A stretch of 64,000 bases of DNA from Evernia prunastri. Its lineage: Eukaryota; Ascomycota; Lecanoromycetes; Lecanorales; Parmeliaceae. The notes beneath the pieces are model-generated. The model saw only the letters and a list, made by a program, of their open reading frames with translations, was not told the DNA's origin and did not search any database. The DNA is taken from the NCBI GenBank assembly GCA_003184365.1, contig NKYR01000017.1:62001-126000 (forward strand). The letters run 5' to 3'. Positions 51,151 through 62,692 of this stretch are shown here, one piece after another. Made by a program: the position numbers and the translations under genes. Position 1 is the first letter of the stretch; every line of letters begins with the position of its first letter.

Positions 51151-51800
51151 ATCTTCACCTGGCTCCTGTCAGGAAACGAGTGAGTTAGGGCTACTTAAGC
51201 TGTGATGTTTTGACCTTCAGACTATAGTGTGATCAAAAAAAGCAACAATATTAGAGAATCATACATATTATCAGATCATCCTGAGGCATGTCCGACGACG
51301 TAGCTAGAGTATGACCTACTGTATTTTCAGGCAGGCCCGAAGTCGTTTCTTCAGGCTCGCTTCGAACATTACCGCGACTCCGCGATAAGCGCTGGTGGGC
51401 TACGAGTAAAGTACTTTTTGTAAAGTACTTACCTTACTAGGCTCACTAGCCTCACTTACGAAATAATACCCATTAGCTCCCTCGGCTCCCTGTTTAGGGT
51501 GCTCACATGCCAATCGATGCCAGGAGTGAAGATTAGAGAGGGGGTACCCAAAACCGAGGAGATGTTGAGTGTTTCAAGTAGCTCTCTTTGCACACTAGAA
51601 AGGGTGCCTACTCATACAATCTTCCAAGTAAATTACCAAGCGCTTGCTTGACCTGTGACTGCATCCTCGACTCTGTGAGCACAGTCACTGTGCGCTCAAG
51701 GCTTTAGTAGCGTTGGCTCAAATGCTTCCAAGTTGCTTTCGCTGACCCGATTGAGCGATCCATAACTGAACTTTTCAGCTTCACCACGTAAACTTGGACG
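51151..51800. other. Divergent promoter region upstream of LST8
   Basis: Promoters of the disordered-protein gene and LST8. It contains a short AAAGTACTT inverted element near 51407-51434 (AAAGTACTTTTTGTAAAGTACTT). No gene recognised. Confidence 0.5.
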
Positions 51801-52910
51801 ATGAGTGTAATCCTTTGCACAGGTGAGTCGCACAAAAAGAAGTCTACAGATTTTGTGGTGCAAATTCGATGTCGATGCATTAATCATTCTCCCAGCTGGT
51901 TACGACCACACAATACGTTTCTGGGAAGCCCTGTCTGGCATCTGCCATCGCACGATACAACATCCGGAATCGCAAGTCAACCGCCTTTGCATATCTCCAG
52001 ATAAACGCTACCTTGCTGCTGCGGGCCATCAAAAGGTCAAGCTATTCGATATCCGCTCCCCGACTTCGACCCCTGTCATGACCTTCGCCGGGCATACAGG
52101 CAATGTCACCGGGGTCACTTTCCATTGCGAAGGCAAATGGATGGTGACTTGTTCTGAAGATGGGTGGGTAAAGGTGTGGCAAACGAAAGATGGGAGCATC
52201 CAGCGGAGCTATGATCACGGTATCCCTGTCAATGATGTGGTGATCCACCCAAATCAAGGGGAGGTAATAGCGTGTGATCGAGGGGGCAATGTCAGGATTT
52301 GGGATCTGGGAGAAAATAAATGCACCCACCAGCTGGTTCCCGAGGAAGATGTCTCAGTTTCGAGTGTTACGGTAGCTAGTGATGGAACCTTACTATGCGC
52401 AGGCAACAACACGGTGCGTGCTCCAGTTTGCTACTGTAGTAACCATAGCTAACCTACCTTCTTCTCCTCAAGGGCAACGTTTACGTCTGGCGCATGCTCC
52501 AGAACCGGGACATCACCTCTTTGATACCGGTAACGTCCTTCCAGGCTCATAACGCGTGTGTGACCCGAGTTCTTCTCTCTCCAGACGTCCGTCATCTCGC
52601 AACATGCAGTGCCGATCACAATGCGCGCATCTGGTCCGTTGATCCAGCAGCTCCACATAATGTGAAGGGCAACGAGAACCTTTCTACACCGCGCAAGCCC
52701 GGCGCTTTCCCATTAGAGTCGAGTTTAGAGAGTCATCAGCGATGGGTGTGGGATTGCGCATTCAGTGCCGATAGTGCGTATCTCGTGACGGCGAGCAGCG
52801 ACCATTACGCCAGATTGTGGGAGCTGGGAACGCAGGCAGTCATTAGGCAGTACAATGGACATCACAGAGGGGCTGTCTGTGTGGCACTAAACGATTACTC
52901 GGAGAGATGA
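51801..52910 (+). CDS. LST8: TOR complex WD40 subunit Lst8
   Basis: Lst8 is a WD40 propeller that binds the kinase domain of TOR in both TORC1 and TORC2. Three exons: 51801-51822, 51896-52413 and 52473-52910, giving 325 residues, the usual family length. Splicing of exon 1 gives MSVILCTAGYDHTIRFWEALSG, a near-invariant start. Seven WD repeats can be followed, including YLAAAGHQKVKLFDIRS, WMVTCSEDGWVKVWQT, VIACDRGGNVRIWDL, GNVYVWRM (made across the second intron), HLATCSADHNARIWSV and YLVTASSDHYARLWEL. The tail, YNGHHRGAVCVALNDYSER, is also typical. Convergent with CEX1. Confidence 0.96.
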
Positions 52911-53211
52911 GTAGCGATGATCGCTTACGAGCATCGTCATGTCCGAAATGTCGATTTTAGCGATGGCGCTCGGGTTTAGTACTCTCTTTATGAGCTACAC
53001 ATAATGAGTTTCTAATTTGTTTATAACCCTCGCGTCAAGGGTGTGCAGCATATCTTTGCAGGTTTGCGAGCATCGTTCCTTTTCCCAAAGAGATCTGGTC
53101 ATTCACGCTGCGGGTATCTCATGAACGTGTGCGTTCTCCGAGATGCAAAAAGCTGCAAATATGAATATGCTTACACGCGAAATGTCCGCGGTCTATCCCA
53201 AAATACAGCAG
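52911..53211. other. Short convergent spacer
   Basis: Contains the 3' ends of LST8 and CEX1. Nothing else seen. Confidence 0.5.
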
Positions 53212-55985
53212 CTAATCCCATGCGTCGCCCCAATCATCGTCCGCTTCTTTAGGTTTCGTGCTGATAACTTTGTTGGTCACAAACTTAGGCTTCGCAACGG
53301 TACTCGCCAGTTTCTTTGCGCCGACTCCCGCACCCACGCTTCCAGTAGTCGTACTCCTTGGAACAGCTTGTCTGCCGTTGGTGACATTTGTGGAAGCTTT
53401 GGCCAACCCCTTAGGTAATGGTGCTTTGGACTTGGCCTGGGCCTGGGCTTTCAACCATCCCTCAAAATCTGGCTCGCCACCATCGTCAAAGCTGACCGGA
53501 GGAGCCGGATTTTGCTTAGCTTCTAGTGGAGCGTCAAAGAAGGAATCTTCAGCCACTTCACCCCAAGCTTTGCTAATGTCCTCGTCATCCCCATTGGAAC
53601 CTTTGAAATCCTGCTCAGTGGGGGTTGGGACTCGTGCAGGGGTGGATGTGCCAGTGACAGCCTGGCGATGGAGGGTGGATGCTGATGTTGAAAGGGGAGG
53701 ACCAGAAAAATCTGCCGCTTGGGGGACGGATGATGACCTATCGCTCTTTGCCTGCTGAGATTCCCCAGCTTTCGATTGCATATTGCCGCTCGCGGTGGCC
53801 AATTTATTTGTAAAGGATGAGATTGCCCAGCCAGCCCATCCTGCCGTGTCATTTTGTGGCGTGCCTATACGTGGGACGGCTCCAGTAGTTACCACAACAG
53901 GTGGTGGCAAGACGGTGTCCGGAAGAGAATTTCCATATTTGCGTGTACGCTGGAGATAGACATCAAGGCATTTGTATGCTTGATCACGAACAATTCTGGT
54001 TACTATCAGCGACCAATAGGTCTTTGCTCTACTTGGACAGTCCTACTTCTCTTTGTCCACCAACGAAGGGCATAGAGCAGGCAAGATCTTAGTAGCACAA
54101 TCATCATCAGTGAAGAGATCTGAGGTTGCGGCGAGCGCAAGCAGGGCTGCATTGCGGGCGTGGATGAAAGGGTCTCGCAGTGAGCGTGCAAAGGCTGCGA
54201 TAAGAACTTTATGTCTTGTCTGAAGCGGAGTCAGTAATTCTCAGAGGCAGTAAGGAGCTTCGATTTGCATACATTTGTACCCAGATTGCGTGCTATTTTC
54301 CCGAGACAGATGGTAGTATTAGTACGAATCCCAGGTTGCTCGTCATTGGAGGTTTTTGCAAGCTGCTTTAGTAGATCTCCGTTGATAGTACGATCGGAGA
54401 GCTTGGCGATGATTGTCAGGACGGCCTTGACTGTCTGTTCACGAACTAGTGGTGCTACATCCGTGAACCCCGTGACCTGTTCGAATCAGTGTCAATTGGT
54501 ATATAGCTGCGCGCGGGAACGTTACCATGTATGGAAAAATCCTGTCATTGACAATTTTTGGAGATAAGTGATCGATCATATTGGGAAGACAATCAAGCAA
54601 ACAAACACGTATTGCTCGGTCCGGATTGGAAAACAGTCTGACAATAACGGGAGTAAGTTTGGACTCCCACTCTTCGTCAGAAAGCTTCTTCCCAATTTTC
54701 ATCACAGACGCAAAGACTTTGGGTCCTCCACCTCCAAATTCCACGGATTTTAGAAGCTCAGGAAGTACTTTCACGCTGAAAAATTCTTCTGGGAAATCTT
54801 CTGCGACCTCGTCCAGCTCGCTGGGGGATGGTCAGCGCACAGCATACCTATTCGCCTCTTGACATGCGAACCTCAAGAAATCCTCCCTTTCACCCTCACT
54901 CTTCAGGCCAAGACTATCGATACCTTCCGACAGCTTGATCAGTGGGGTCTCGAAGAACCCACCGCTACGCCTGCCCTGATCCCGGAAATGGGAAACGCTT
55001 AACCTTGCCTTGGGATTGGCGTTCAATAGTCTTTTGTAATTTTGATGCATACTTGGCGGCACATTCTTTGTTTGACCGACTTCTTCAGCACTGATAAAAC
55101 TGCCGTTGAAAACTTCAAACACCAGGATTCCGAAATCATATGAGTCAGCTGCAGTGAGCGGATGCCGTTTGATCGTATCCCAACTTGCTTTTGCAATTTC
55201 AGGGGGGGCGTAACGTCCAGAGTCAGGTGTGAAGCTTCCGTACCTCTTCGAAAGTCACTTAAATTATTTGAAAAAGGGTATTGCCTGAGGACTCACATAG
55301 ATAAGAGCGTCGTCGTCCTTGACGGAGCTCAGCACCTCTAGTCCGCCCAACCTCCATTCTCCACTTTGGCTGGTGAAGATTGAGGCCAGGCGAACATTTC
55401 CATGTATGGAGGAAGCCTCGTCATGGATGAAAGATATAGTATTCTAAGAAACCGTTCAATATTCTTTCCTTTTCCGAAACCCTTGATTATCATACTGCGA
55501 TCGTAAAGAGGCCCCACTTCAAAGTTTCCACACTCAAACTTTTACGCCTTGCTGACCATTCTAGGGGAGTGACTCTCTCCGTAGCAACGTAAATGTAGGT
55601 CTCTGTCTATTTCATATATATCAGACTGTGCCCAAATATTCCTTCTCGTCGATATGACGGTTGTACCTCGACTGTCTCGTACACTTTTATCACTCCCGGA
55701 TGCCTTAATGTTCGCATCTTTCGTACCGCATTCCGAGCAAGAGGTAAACGCGATTTGTCTGCGGTGATGTCGAATGCGAATATGCTGCAATCGGACCGGT
55801 CCTCCTTGAAAAGCGCACACAAGTCAGAGAGATTTGGTTTACATTTTCTGGAGTACACACACTCGCTTCGTGCCATTGTATAGCGCCCAGATTGACTGAT
55901 ATACGGTCCACCTGTCACCAAACTTGTAAGGAAAAGGAGGGTCCTTGGAGATGGCAGAGGCCACTGCTGATTTGAGGAAATCCAT
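53212..55985 (-). CDS. CEX1: SCY1-family pseudokinase Cex1/SCYL1
   Basis: Yeast Cex1 collects aminoacylated tRNA at the nuclear pore; human SCYL1 also acts in COPI traffic. Nine exons: 55985-55863, 55804-55667, 55606-55496, 55443-55297, 55245-54872, 54820-54526, 54476-54273, 54219-54047 and 53995-53212, giving 782 residues. The start MDFLKSAVASAIS and NGTKREDRSDCSIFAFDI are typical. The kinase-like domain (about 1-290) is degenerate: the usual catalytic HRD site reads IHGN and the DFG site GGLEV. HEAT-type repeats follow (FFSVKVLPELLKSVEFGGGG, RLFSNPDRAIRVCLLDCLPNMID, PLVREQTVKAV). The C-terminal tail is low complexity and ends in DDDWGDAWD, an acidic-tryptophan motif common in this family. 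All nine exons close in frame. Confidence 0.92.
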
Positions 55986-57042
55986 GACCCTGACGAGTGG
56001 TAGGGCTTCTTCGAGCAAAGTTTGTCCGCGGATGAACCCCGATATATTGGCAGAATCCCGAAGGAATTATGAGCAGGAAGCTTGGAAACAGACACATTTT
56101 GATATTCCTAGCTCAGTGGATGAGGTAGAATACGGAAAGCGGGTAACAAGGATGGTAACAAACTCTAAACATAGTCTCGGTACGTTACGAGCCTCGGAGG
56201 TTACTTTGTTTTGTCACTTGTCAGTGCTCAACAAAGCAACATCAGCAATAGAGTGCGAAGCAGCTGAGTGGACCGTCCTCGATCTACAAGACTCGCGGGA
56301 AGGCAATCTGAATGGTAAGTGTCTTCATTCCAGCGCTTCGTTACGACATTTGATCCCATATCCAAATCATTATTGGAAGGCCGTGCACGGTCGGTGTCAA
56401 TGATGCAAAAATGGTAAAAGGTCTGACTGCACAAGGACTCTATGATTCCCGTCTAATGGGTAGATCTAATACGAGTTCGAGCATGCAAACCCTGGCAAGC
56501 CTTGGGCAGTCTTGTAGGTTGGCTCATCAGCAAGGGAGACTGTTCAAGGTCAATGAGCAGAATACTCTGTGTTCGATGTGTACATTCAGAAAGCCCCACT
56601 TAATGGAACTTTGATTCTACTTTCTTTTGTTGAATCTTCGTCAATGGCAGTGGTGTACAATTAGAATAGAGCAAGCTAGACAACTGCAAATAAGACTGTC
56701 TAGGTGCGCTATGGATTTCGCTCTGCTCGTGGTCTCCTGAAAGATCGAGAACTTGAAGGGTCTGCAGCTTGAAGACCAAAAAAAGAAACTGAAAAGACCT
56801 GAGACACCCAATCCACTCCCAGTTTAGTACCATCGCGTCAATTCTACGCCTTTCCAAGCGTCGTTGTGCTAACGCAACAATAGGCAAACAAAGGACGGTC
56901 ACGCAAGATCAAGGGCTGTTCACTTATCCCGAATTCCGGGCGCTCATTACAGAGTGGTAGAAATGCAGGGAGGCGAAATGAGGGCCTATATATGGCCGTT
57001 ACGTCGCTACAGCAAGTGACAAGTTTTCTGTACCTAATTTTT
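55986..57042. other. Spacer between CEX1 and GCD7
   Basis: Both genes are on the minus strand, so this holds the CEX1 promoter and the GCD7 3' end. A 152-codon plus-strand frame (55945-56403) shows no family resemblance and overlaps CEX1 exon 1, so it is not called. Confidence 0.5.
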
Positions 57043-58611
57043 TCATTGATATACATTGAGGCTTTCAATCTCTATATCCTCAGCTCTGTAGTGATCTGCA
57101 ACTATGCGATAGAGATAGGTAGGAGCATGGCCCCCCCTAAGACATGGTGTCAGTCTCAATCTCAAAGATGTAGAATGCGTGTGTACTCACAGATTCGTGA
57201 TGTAGAGGTTTATCAATTCTGGGGAAATATAATCAAATAAGGGATTTTCAAAGTCGACCTTGTCCACCAGGTCTCCATCTCTATAGCCAATCACATCATT
57301 CGGATCTCCATTTTCCATCAATGATTCGACATCAAAAGGATAGACTGGGCTAAGCTTGTATACCCCACTAAGCACGATAACAGGCGTCCGATGCATACTA
57401 GCAGCTTTAGCAACGAGCTTCGCGCCTGCTGCTGCTACCAAACCTCCGTTTGCGAGTACGACATGAGTGTCGAGGATCACTTTGTTTACACGTGACATCA
57501 AGGCAAACACGGCTGAGTCGGGTACCAGGATTACTGTTATGCCGGCTGCAGTCAGGGATTTCTGAAATGAGTCGGGTCTCAGTTCGTCATCTGGCTCTCC
57601 TTTAGCCTTGCCAATGACTGTGGCATGCGTAGATAAGTGGCCATTAGGAAAGTTTTCGGCCTGGATCAAGGTGAACTTTCGTTTAGCGGCGGCTTTAAGG
57701 AGGAATTTTTGAACAGTGATCGAGGATGTGGGAGTGAGAATAATCTCATTAGAATGAATGTGCTCCAGAGAGTAACCAGCTATCTGGTCATCTGCTTGAT
57801 TCAATTCCTCAAGGATTTCCTGTATCCCTTCAACAACTTCCGCCCTGAGATCTTTGGCAGCAGTGAGATTTGCGAGGGCCGTATTTGAAAGCGATGCATA
57901 GCTTCGAGGCGATTGCGAGCCAGGAGTAGCGGTGGGTGATGCTATATTTGATCTAGGGTGAGATAGCAGGCTGAACATAGAAGTCACCACAAGACCGGTA
58001 TTCGCACTTGTATATGAAGCATGCGATGTGAGAAGTGGAGGGTGTTGCGATGCTCCGTCTTCACGAGGTTCGAGTGAAGGTTGGTCACCAACACCTGGTC
58101 GCAGTGCAGTTGAGAAAAGAGCTCGTGTGACAGTCTCAGGTGCTTCGGAGGCTTTTGGATCATACCCTCCTGCGGACTGTGGCCGGCTGTCTGTGCCTGC
58201 ATCGCTGTATCCACTAGTCTCCCCATCCCGGTCCTCTTCTGCCTCTTCGCGGATGACGCCCAGAACTCGGCGCACTATGTTCCCAATAGCCAACTCTCTC
58301 GGCTGTGCAGCTAGCAATAGCTTTCCCACGTGCTGCACCCGTTCAATGAGTCCCGAGACATCTGTTATCCTGAATGTCTCCACCACCCGACGCAAGAGGT
58401 GAGCCGTAGCGATCGCACAGGGTTGGGAGCCGCGAATTTGACGTCTTTTTAGAAGGCTGTTCGAATCAGCATCATTGAATGGCATGGGCACAGCTTCGAC
58501 TTCTTACGAGATGAGGTTCTCTATAGATGACTCGATTGGGTTGCCTCTATTCCGAATGGTTCTGGAGAAGGTTGTAAGACCCGGGGTCAAAATGCCTGCT
58601 GATGATGGCAT
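57043..58611 (-). CDS. GCD7: Translation initiation factor eIF2B subunit beta
   Basis: The beta subunit belongs to the regulatory core of eIF2B, which recycles eIF2-GDP and senses phosphorylated eIF2-alpha. Three exons: 58611-58508, 58456-57191 and 57136-57043, giving 487 residues. The first junction forms SSIENLISLLKRRQIRGSQPC, and the last gives NLYITNLGGHAPTYLYRIV-ADHYRAED, both close to the family norm. The conserved core includes ADDQIAGYSLEHIHSNEIILT, RKFTLIQAENFPNG, VFALMSRVNKVILDTHVVLANGG and RTPVIVLSGVYKLSPVYPFD. An insert of about 110 Ser/Pro/Gly-rich residues after residue 115 is longer than in yeast but common in filamentous fungi. Divergent from NEM1. Confidence 0.94.
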
Positions 58612-59269
58612 GACAGCGGTGTCGCCAACTTCATAAAACTTGAGAATAAATCAACGAGTATTAAGAGCGATTGGTAAGAAGCCGATGCATGTATATTGAC
58701 CTAAACTGCGGTGAAAGAACGTTGCACGAGTGTAAAGAAGACGATCGGTGGAAGAACAAGAGCTTTAATTCTTGTTCGAACCAATTCTGCATCTCAAGAC
58801 TGTGTTGCGTCGATACTCTGAAAGTGCGAAAGTGCTTGAAGAATCCAAGAATCCAGGAGTCAATGATCATAGCTAGTAGACTCATACACAGGAGTTAGTA
58901 CAGTTTGACGATTCTGTCAAACGGTTGCGGATCCGTACTCTATGTTTTCCCAACCTCCGATGCTCATTACTCCCCCGCAACCTAACATCACGAAACCCCC
59001 AGCTCCGTAGTCAGGCATTCGCTCTGCCGGACTTGAAGCCGCCATTATCCCGATCGTTGCATTACACACATCATCTGGGATTTACCGCTACTGACACTCA
59101 GCGAGTGACAAAGCCTCGAGTTCGAGCCTACACGCGGGGGGCCTAAAAAGCAGCTTTGTTCGGGCTGCGCATCCACTCAGCGACTGCCTCGCCGGGGCAC
59201 AGAGACTGACTGGCTACATTCAAGAGATCGATGTCTTCAGTGTAGCAGGCTGATGGCTTCACTTGGACG
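58612..59269. other. Divergent promoter region between GCD7 and NEM1
   Basis: Promoters and leaders of both genes. Two short upstream reading frames lie just before the NEM1 start (59231-59245 and 59253-59273). No other gene recognised. Confidence 0.5.
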
Positions 59270-60908
59270 ATGAACTCCCTGAACATATTGTCCGCTCGCG
59301 TTATCGGTCCAACCCCGCCTCAAACGCCTACAACAAGCAGGCCCCGGTCCTACAGTGACAGCAGTCTAAGTAAAGAATATACGGATGACAAACCAAAGAG
59401 AAATGCTAGTCAGCATGAGAAGGACCCCGGCCCCAGCAGCGCAAATGCGGAAGAAGACCGGAGCGTTCAAACGACAGCAGAAGAGATGAGCAAAGCGACT
59501 CCACTGCTCTTTGGGCCTACGCAAACCGAGACAACTTCAAAATCAAGTCCAAGATACAGCAGACTCCATTCAGCAGCAAAGAGGCTGGTACATGCTCTGA
59601 CTGAGTCTCTGAAATGGGTGCTTTCTACACTAGTCTCCCCCGGCCTTTATATTGTTACAGGTTTCTACGACGAAAAGGGAAGATTCTCTCCTTTACTTCC
59701 AGTGCGCAAGCTTAGCCACGCTCTGCCGAAGCGTAACGGAAGGAAATCTACAGCACAAGCTATTGGACTTTCAGGATTTTCAGATCCTCCGGATCTCGCG
59801 ACCTCCTCAAGCTCCGATCTCGAGAATCTGCGCCAGAAAACACCCGGGAAAGAATTCAGGCTTAAGCCCAAATGCACCGACCCCTTATCTCCAGCTACAT
59901 CGGAATCCGAAGCTGATAACGGAGAAAAGCTCATTATTCTTGAGACGCCCGCAGAAAGTAGACCAAGGCTCCAAACGTCATCCTCGTCGGAAGATACTCC
60001 GCAGGCAAGGAGATCCATTCGCATAAAGCTGTACAACGAAAACACGACTCGACGACGGAAGCAGAAGAAAGAAAGAGGGGATGCTGTGAATGGATCAGGT
60101 GTTACAAGCAACAGTCAACGACCGACGCTTACGGTAGCAAACATTAAATCGCCAACATCACCTGCGTCATCTCTAAAACTTACTAAGTATCCTCGCGCTC
60201 CTGCTCCACCCCGACCTCTCATTCCTAAGCGACAACCTTCATATTCAACTCAGACATTATCACAAGCATCGACTAGACTCACGCAGAAGACACTGGTAAT
60301 AGACTTAGATGAGACACTGATCCATAGCCTGGCGAAGGGGGGCAGAATGAGCAGTGGCCATATGGTAGAGGTCAAGCTAAATACGAGCGTCGGCTATGGG
60401 GGAGCTACTCTTGGACCCCAACATCCTATTCTCTACTACGTACATAAGCGCCCACACTGTGACGATTTCCTCAGAAAAGTTTGTAAATGGTATAATCTTG
60501 TTGTCTTTACGGCCTCAGTCCAAGAATACGCGGATCCCGTGATCGATTGGCTTGAGCAAGAGCGGAAGTATTTTTCTGCGCGGTACTACCGCCAGCATTG
60601 TACCTTCAGGAACGGGGCATATGTCAAGGATCTTAGCTCAGTTGAACCCGACCTCAGCAAAGTCATGATACTTGACAATAGCCCTTTAAGCTACATATTC
60701 CACGAAGGTAAAATCTTTACGCAAGAGCCAAAACATGGTATCTGACCGCTTGAACATAGACAACGCCATACCCATCGAGGGTTGGATTAACGACCCTACC
60801 GATAACGACCTTTTACACCTCATTCCTGTTCTGGAGGCTCTGCAATATGTCACTGATGTCCGCGCTCTTTTGGCGTTGCGAAGAGGCGAAGTGGAAGCTC
60901 CACGTTGA
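59270..60908 (+). CDS. NEM1: Nem1 phosphatase catalytic subunit (FCP1/Dullard-like)
   Basis: Nem1 with Spo7 dephosphorylates the phosphatidate phosphatase Pah1/lipin at the nuclear envelope and ER and so controls lipid synthesis. Two exons: 59270-60707 and 60760-60908, giving 528 residues. The N-terminal 300 residues are mostly disordered apart from a hydrophobic segment (ESLKWVLSTLVSPGLYIVTG, about residues 112-131) that probably anchors the protein. The catalytic domain starts at TLVIDLDETLIHSL, the DxDxT motif of haloacid-dehalogenase phosphatases, followed by YVHKRPHCDDFL, LVVFTASVQEYADPVID and MILDNSPLSYIFHE. The second exon adds DNAIPIEGWINDPTDNDLLHL and the family C terminus. The 52-bp intron contains an ATG but also in-frame stops. 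Confidence 0.95.
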
Positions 60909-61661
60909 GGAAGTTTTGCGTTGTTGACCGAAGCTGAAAAAGAGCAGTTCGCCAATTTAGCTCCCTGATCATTCTCGCCACAAGTCATTGGTAATTCTCA
61001 ATATGCATATTGGTTTTGGTTGCGAGCATCATGTTACCATTCTCCATGCCCAATGCTGTCAATCAGACAATATCGTGCCGTAGAACGTTCGAGCGGATGG
61101 AATAGGCTGTTTCAGAGGTGCTTATTCGAGTCGAGAACCACAGGTACATCGCCTCACTCTTGCTAATATCAACTGGAGAGAATCTCAACCCCAGCTCGCA
61201 GGTTTTCCTGATACTCTGCTGCCGTGTCATCATTCGGCATTAAAGAAATTACACGCTCATAGCCGACAACAAAGATGTTGAGGCACCTCTTATGTTCCTA
61301 ACCCATCATGCCTTGCCTGTTTTGGCTTCTATTGCCGTATTACATGCTAGAGGTTATAGATCAGTCTGAGCGGAGCATGGGAGGTAAACGATCTTGCACG
61401 TGGAACGGTGACAAGCTTTGATAGTCCACTACAGGTGAACTGGTACCACGGAGCTCTTAGCGTAAAATTTCAACAAACCCGCCTTCTTGTAGCGCTTTCC
61501 ACAGTCGGTCAGAGGACAATTTGGGAGTCGGCAATTGAGTGATGAATAAATCTTGCATCGTGAGCACCGGTTTGCGGACTTCCTCAAAGCCTAAACAAGT
61601 AGCAGCCATGATATTGGGCACCTAGACTGCACAATTCGAGATTCGAGAAATTGCAAGTCGC
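60909..61661. other. Spacer between convergent genes
   Basis: 3' regions of NEM1 and the decarboxylase gene. No gene recognised. Confidence 0.5.
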
Positions 61662-62399
61662 TCACGTTTCTTTGTCTTCCAGTTTCAGCCGCTGCTCGAT
61701 GACCGATACAACTTCGGTCCATTCCCGCATTGCGCCGTCTCCTGTGTCTCCACAAGCCAAAGTCTTCTCCACAGGTCTCAAAAGCTCGATCCATCCATCG
61801 TGCTCTTCGTCAAGGGCCCAATCGTTTGCCAGAATCTGAATTTGCTTTCTCGTAACGGGATGCCTCCACATCGCTGTATTCATTGCCGGGAATAGGACGA
61901 TGCGTTTCTTCCTGTTAGCTTCAATTTCTCCACTAGTGTCCCAGGCCCGTACCACAGATAGCAGCAAGCTATCTGCTAAACCAACGGTCATCTTAGCCAT
62001 TGAATTCGCCGATAAGGGAGCAATCACGAGGATATCTGCCCAGCGTCGTAGCTCAATGTGTAGGACACCACCCCCACGAACCCATGGCCTGTCCCATTCA
62101 TCCTCATCACGATATATACCGTCAACATTCTTGACGTTGTAGAGGGACTTAAGCAAAGGCTGCTCGGCGCTCTGGCCTGCTAAAAAGTTTTCGGCGGCTT
62201 TTGTCAAGACAATTCGAATAGACAGATCATTGTGACGGGATAGCTCCCTCAAGATGTGGGGAAGTTTGATAGTCGCAACGCTACCACTGGAGGCTAGGAG
62301 AAGGTGTTTCTTGTTGTCACCAGCATGCTCGGATGCCACGAACGGACTTGAAGAGCTCGGGGGCCGCCCTGGCAAAGGGCGAGCATTAGCGGAGGTCAT
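61662..62399 (-). CDS. Phosphopantothenoylcysteine decarboxylase (coenzyme A synthesis)
   Basis: This flavoprotein decarboxylates 4'-phosphopantothenoylcysteine to 4'-phosphopantetheine in coenzyme A synthesis; yeast uses the related Cab3/Hal3/Vhs3 proteins. A single exon of 245 residues. It begins with a short disordered region, then KKHLLLASSGSVATIKLP (FMN-binding start), VLHIELRRWADILVIAPLSANSMAKM with the active-site His, FPAMNTAMW (the PxMNxxMW substrate motif) and LACGDTGDGAM with the catalytic Cys. It lacks the long acidic tail seen in yeast Hal3, so it looks like a dedicated enzyme subunit. Divergent from GRX5 with about 290 bp between the starts. Confidence 0.93.
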   Translation of the reverse strand: MTSANARPLPGRPPSSSSPFVASEHAGDNKKHLLLASSGSVATIKLPHILRELSRHNDLSIRIVLTKAAENFLAGQSAEQPLLKSLYNVKNVDGIYRDEDEWDRPWVRGGGVLHIELRRWADILVIAPLSANSMAKMTVGLADSLLLSVVRAWDTSGEIEANRKKRIVLFPAMNTAMWRHPVTRKQIQILANDWALDEEHDGWIELLRPVEKTLACGDTGDGAMREWTEVVSVIEQRLKLEDKET

Positions 62400-62692
62400 G
62401 GTGATATGTCATCTAGTGCAATCATGTTTTATATGCGAAAAGCAGAACAATGTTGTAGAGACGTGGGTGCGTGGTAACTAATCCTCGAATCACGCCCCCG
62501 CAGAAATTGCTTCGATTTTAACGTGGTCGATAGGGCTGAAATCGGCAACAAGTTTCTGCAGGGCCGAATGTAGATGCATGTCTGACAGGGTCAGCCAATC
62601 TTGGGATTGCGTCATATTTAACGTCGGCAATCGGCTAATGATATATCGAATTTCGTCTTTTGGCTTCATTTCCACCTTTCCGAACCATCAAA

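Noticed and set aside
20680..52910. Possible vacuole/TOR functional cluster (CCZ1, RSP5, VTC1, LST8)
   Set aside because: The genes are spread over more than 30 kb with unrelated genes between them and mixed orientation, so shared theme is more likely chance than a cluster.
55945..56403. 152-codon plus-strand frame
   Set aside because: Overlaps exon 1 of CEX1 in antisense and has no known domain.
62490..62675. 61-codon minus-strand frame between the decarboxylase and GRX5
   Set aside because: It lies in a 290-bp divergent promoter and matches no family.
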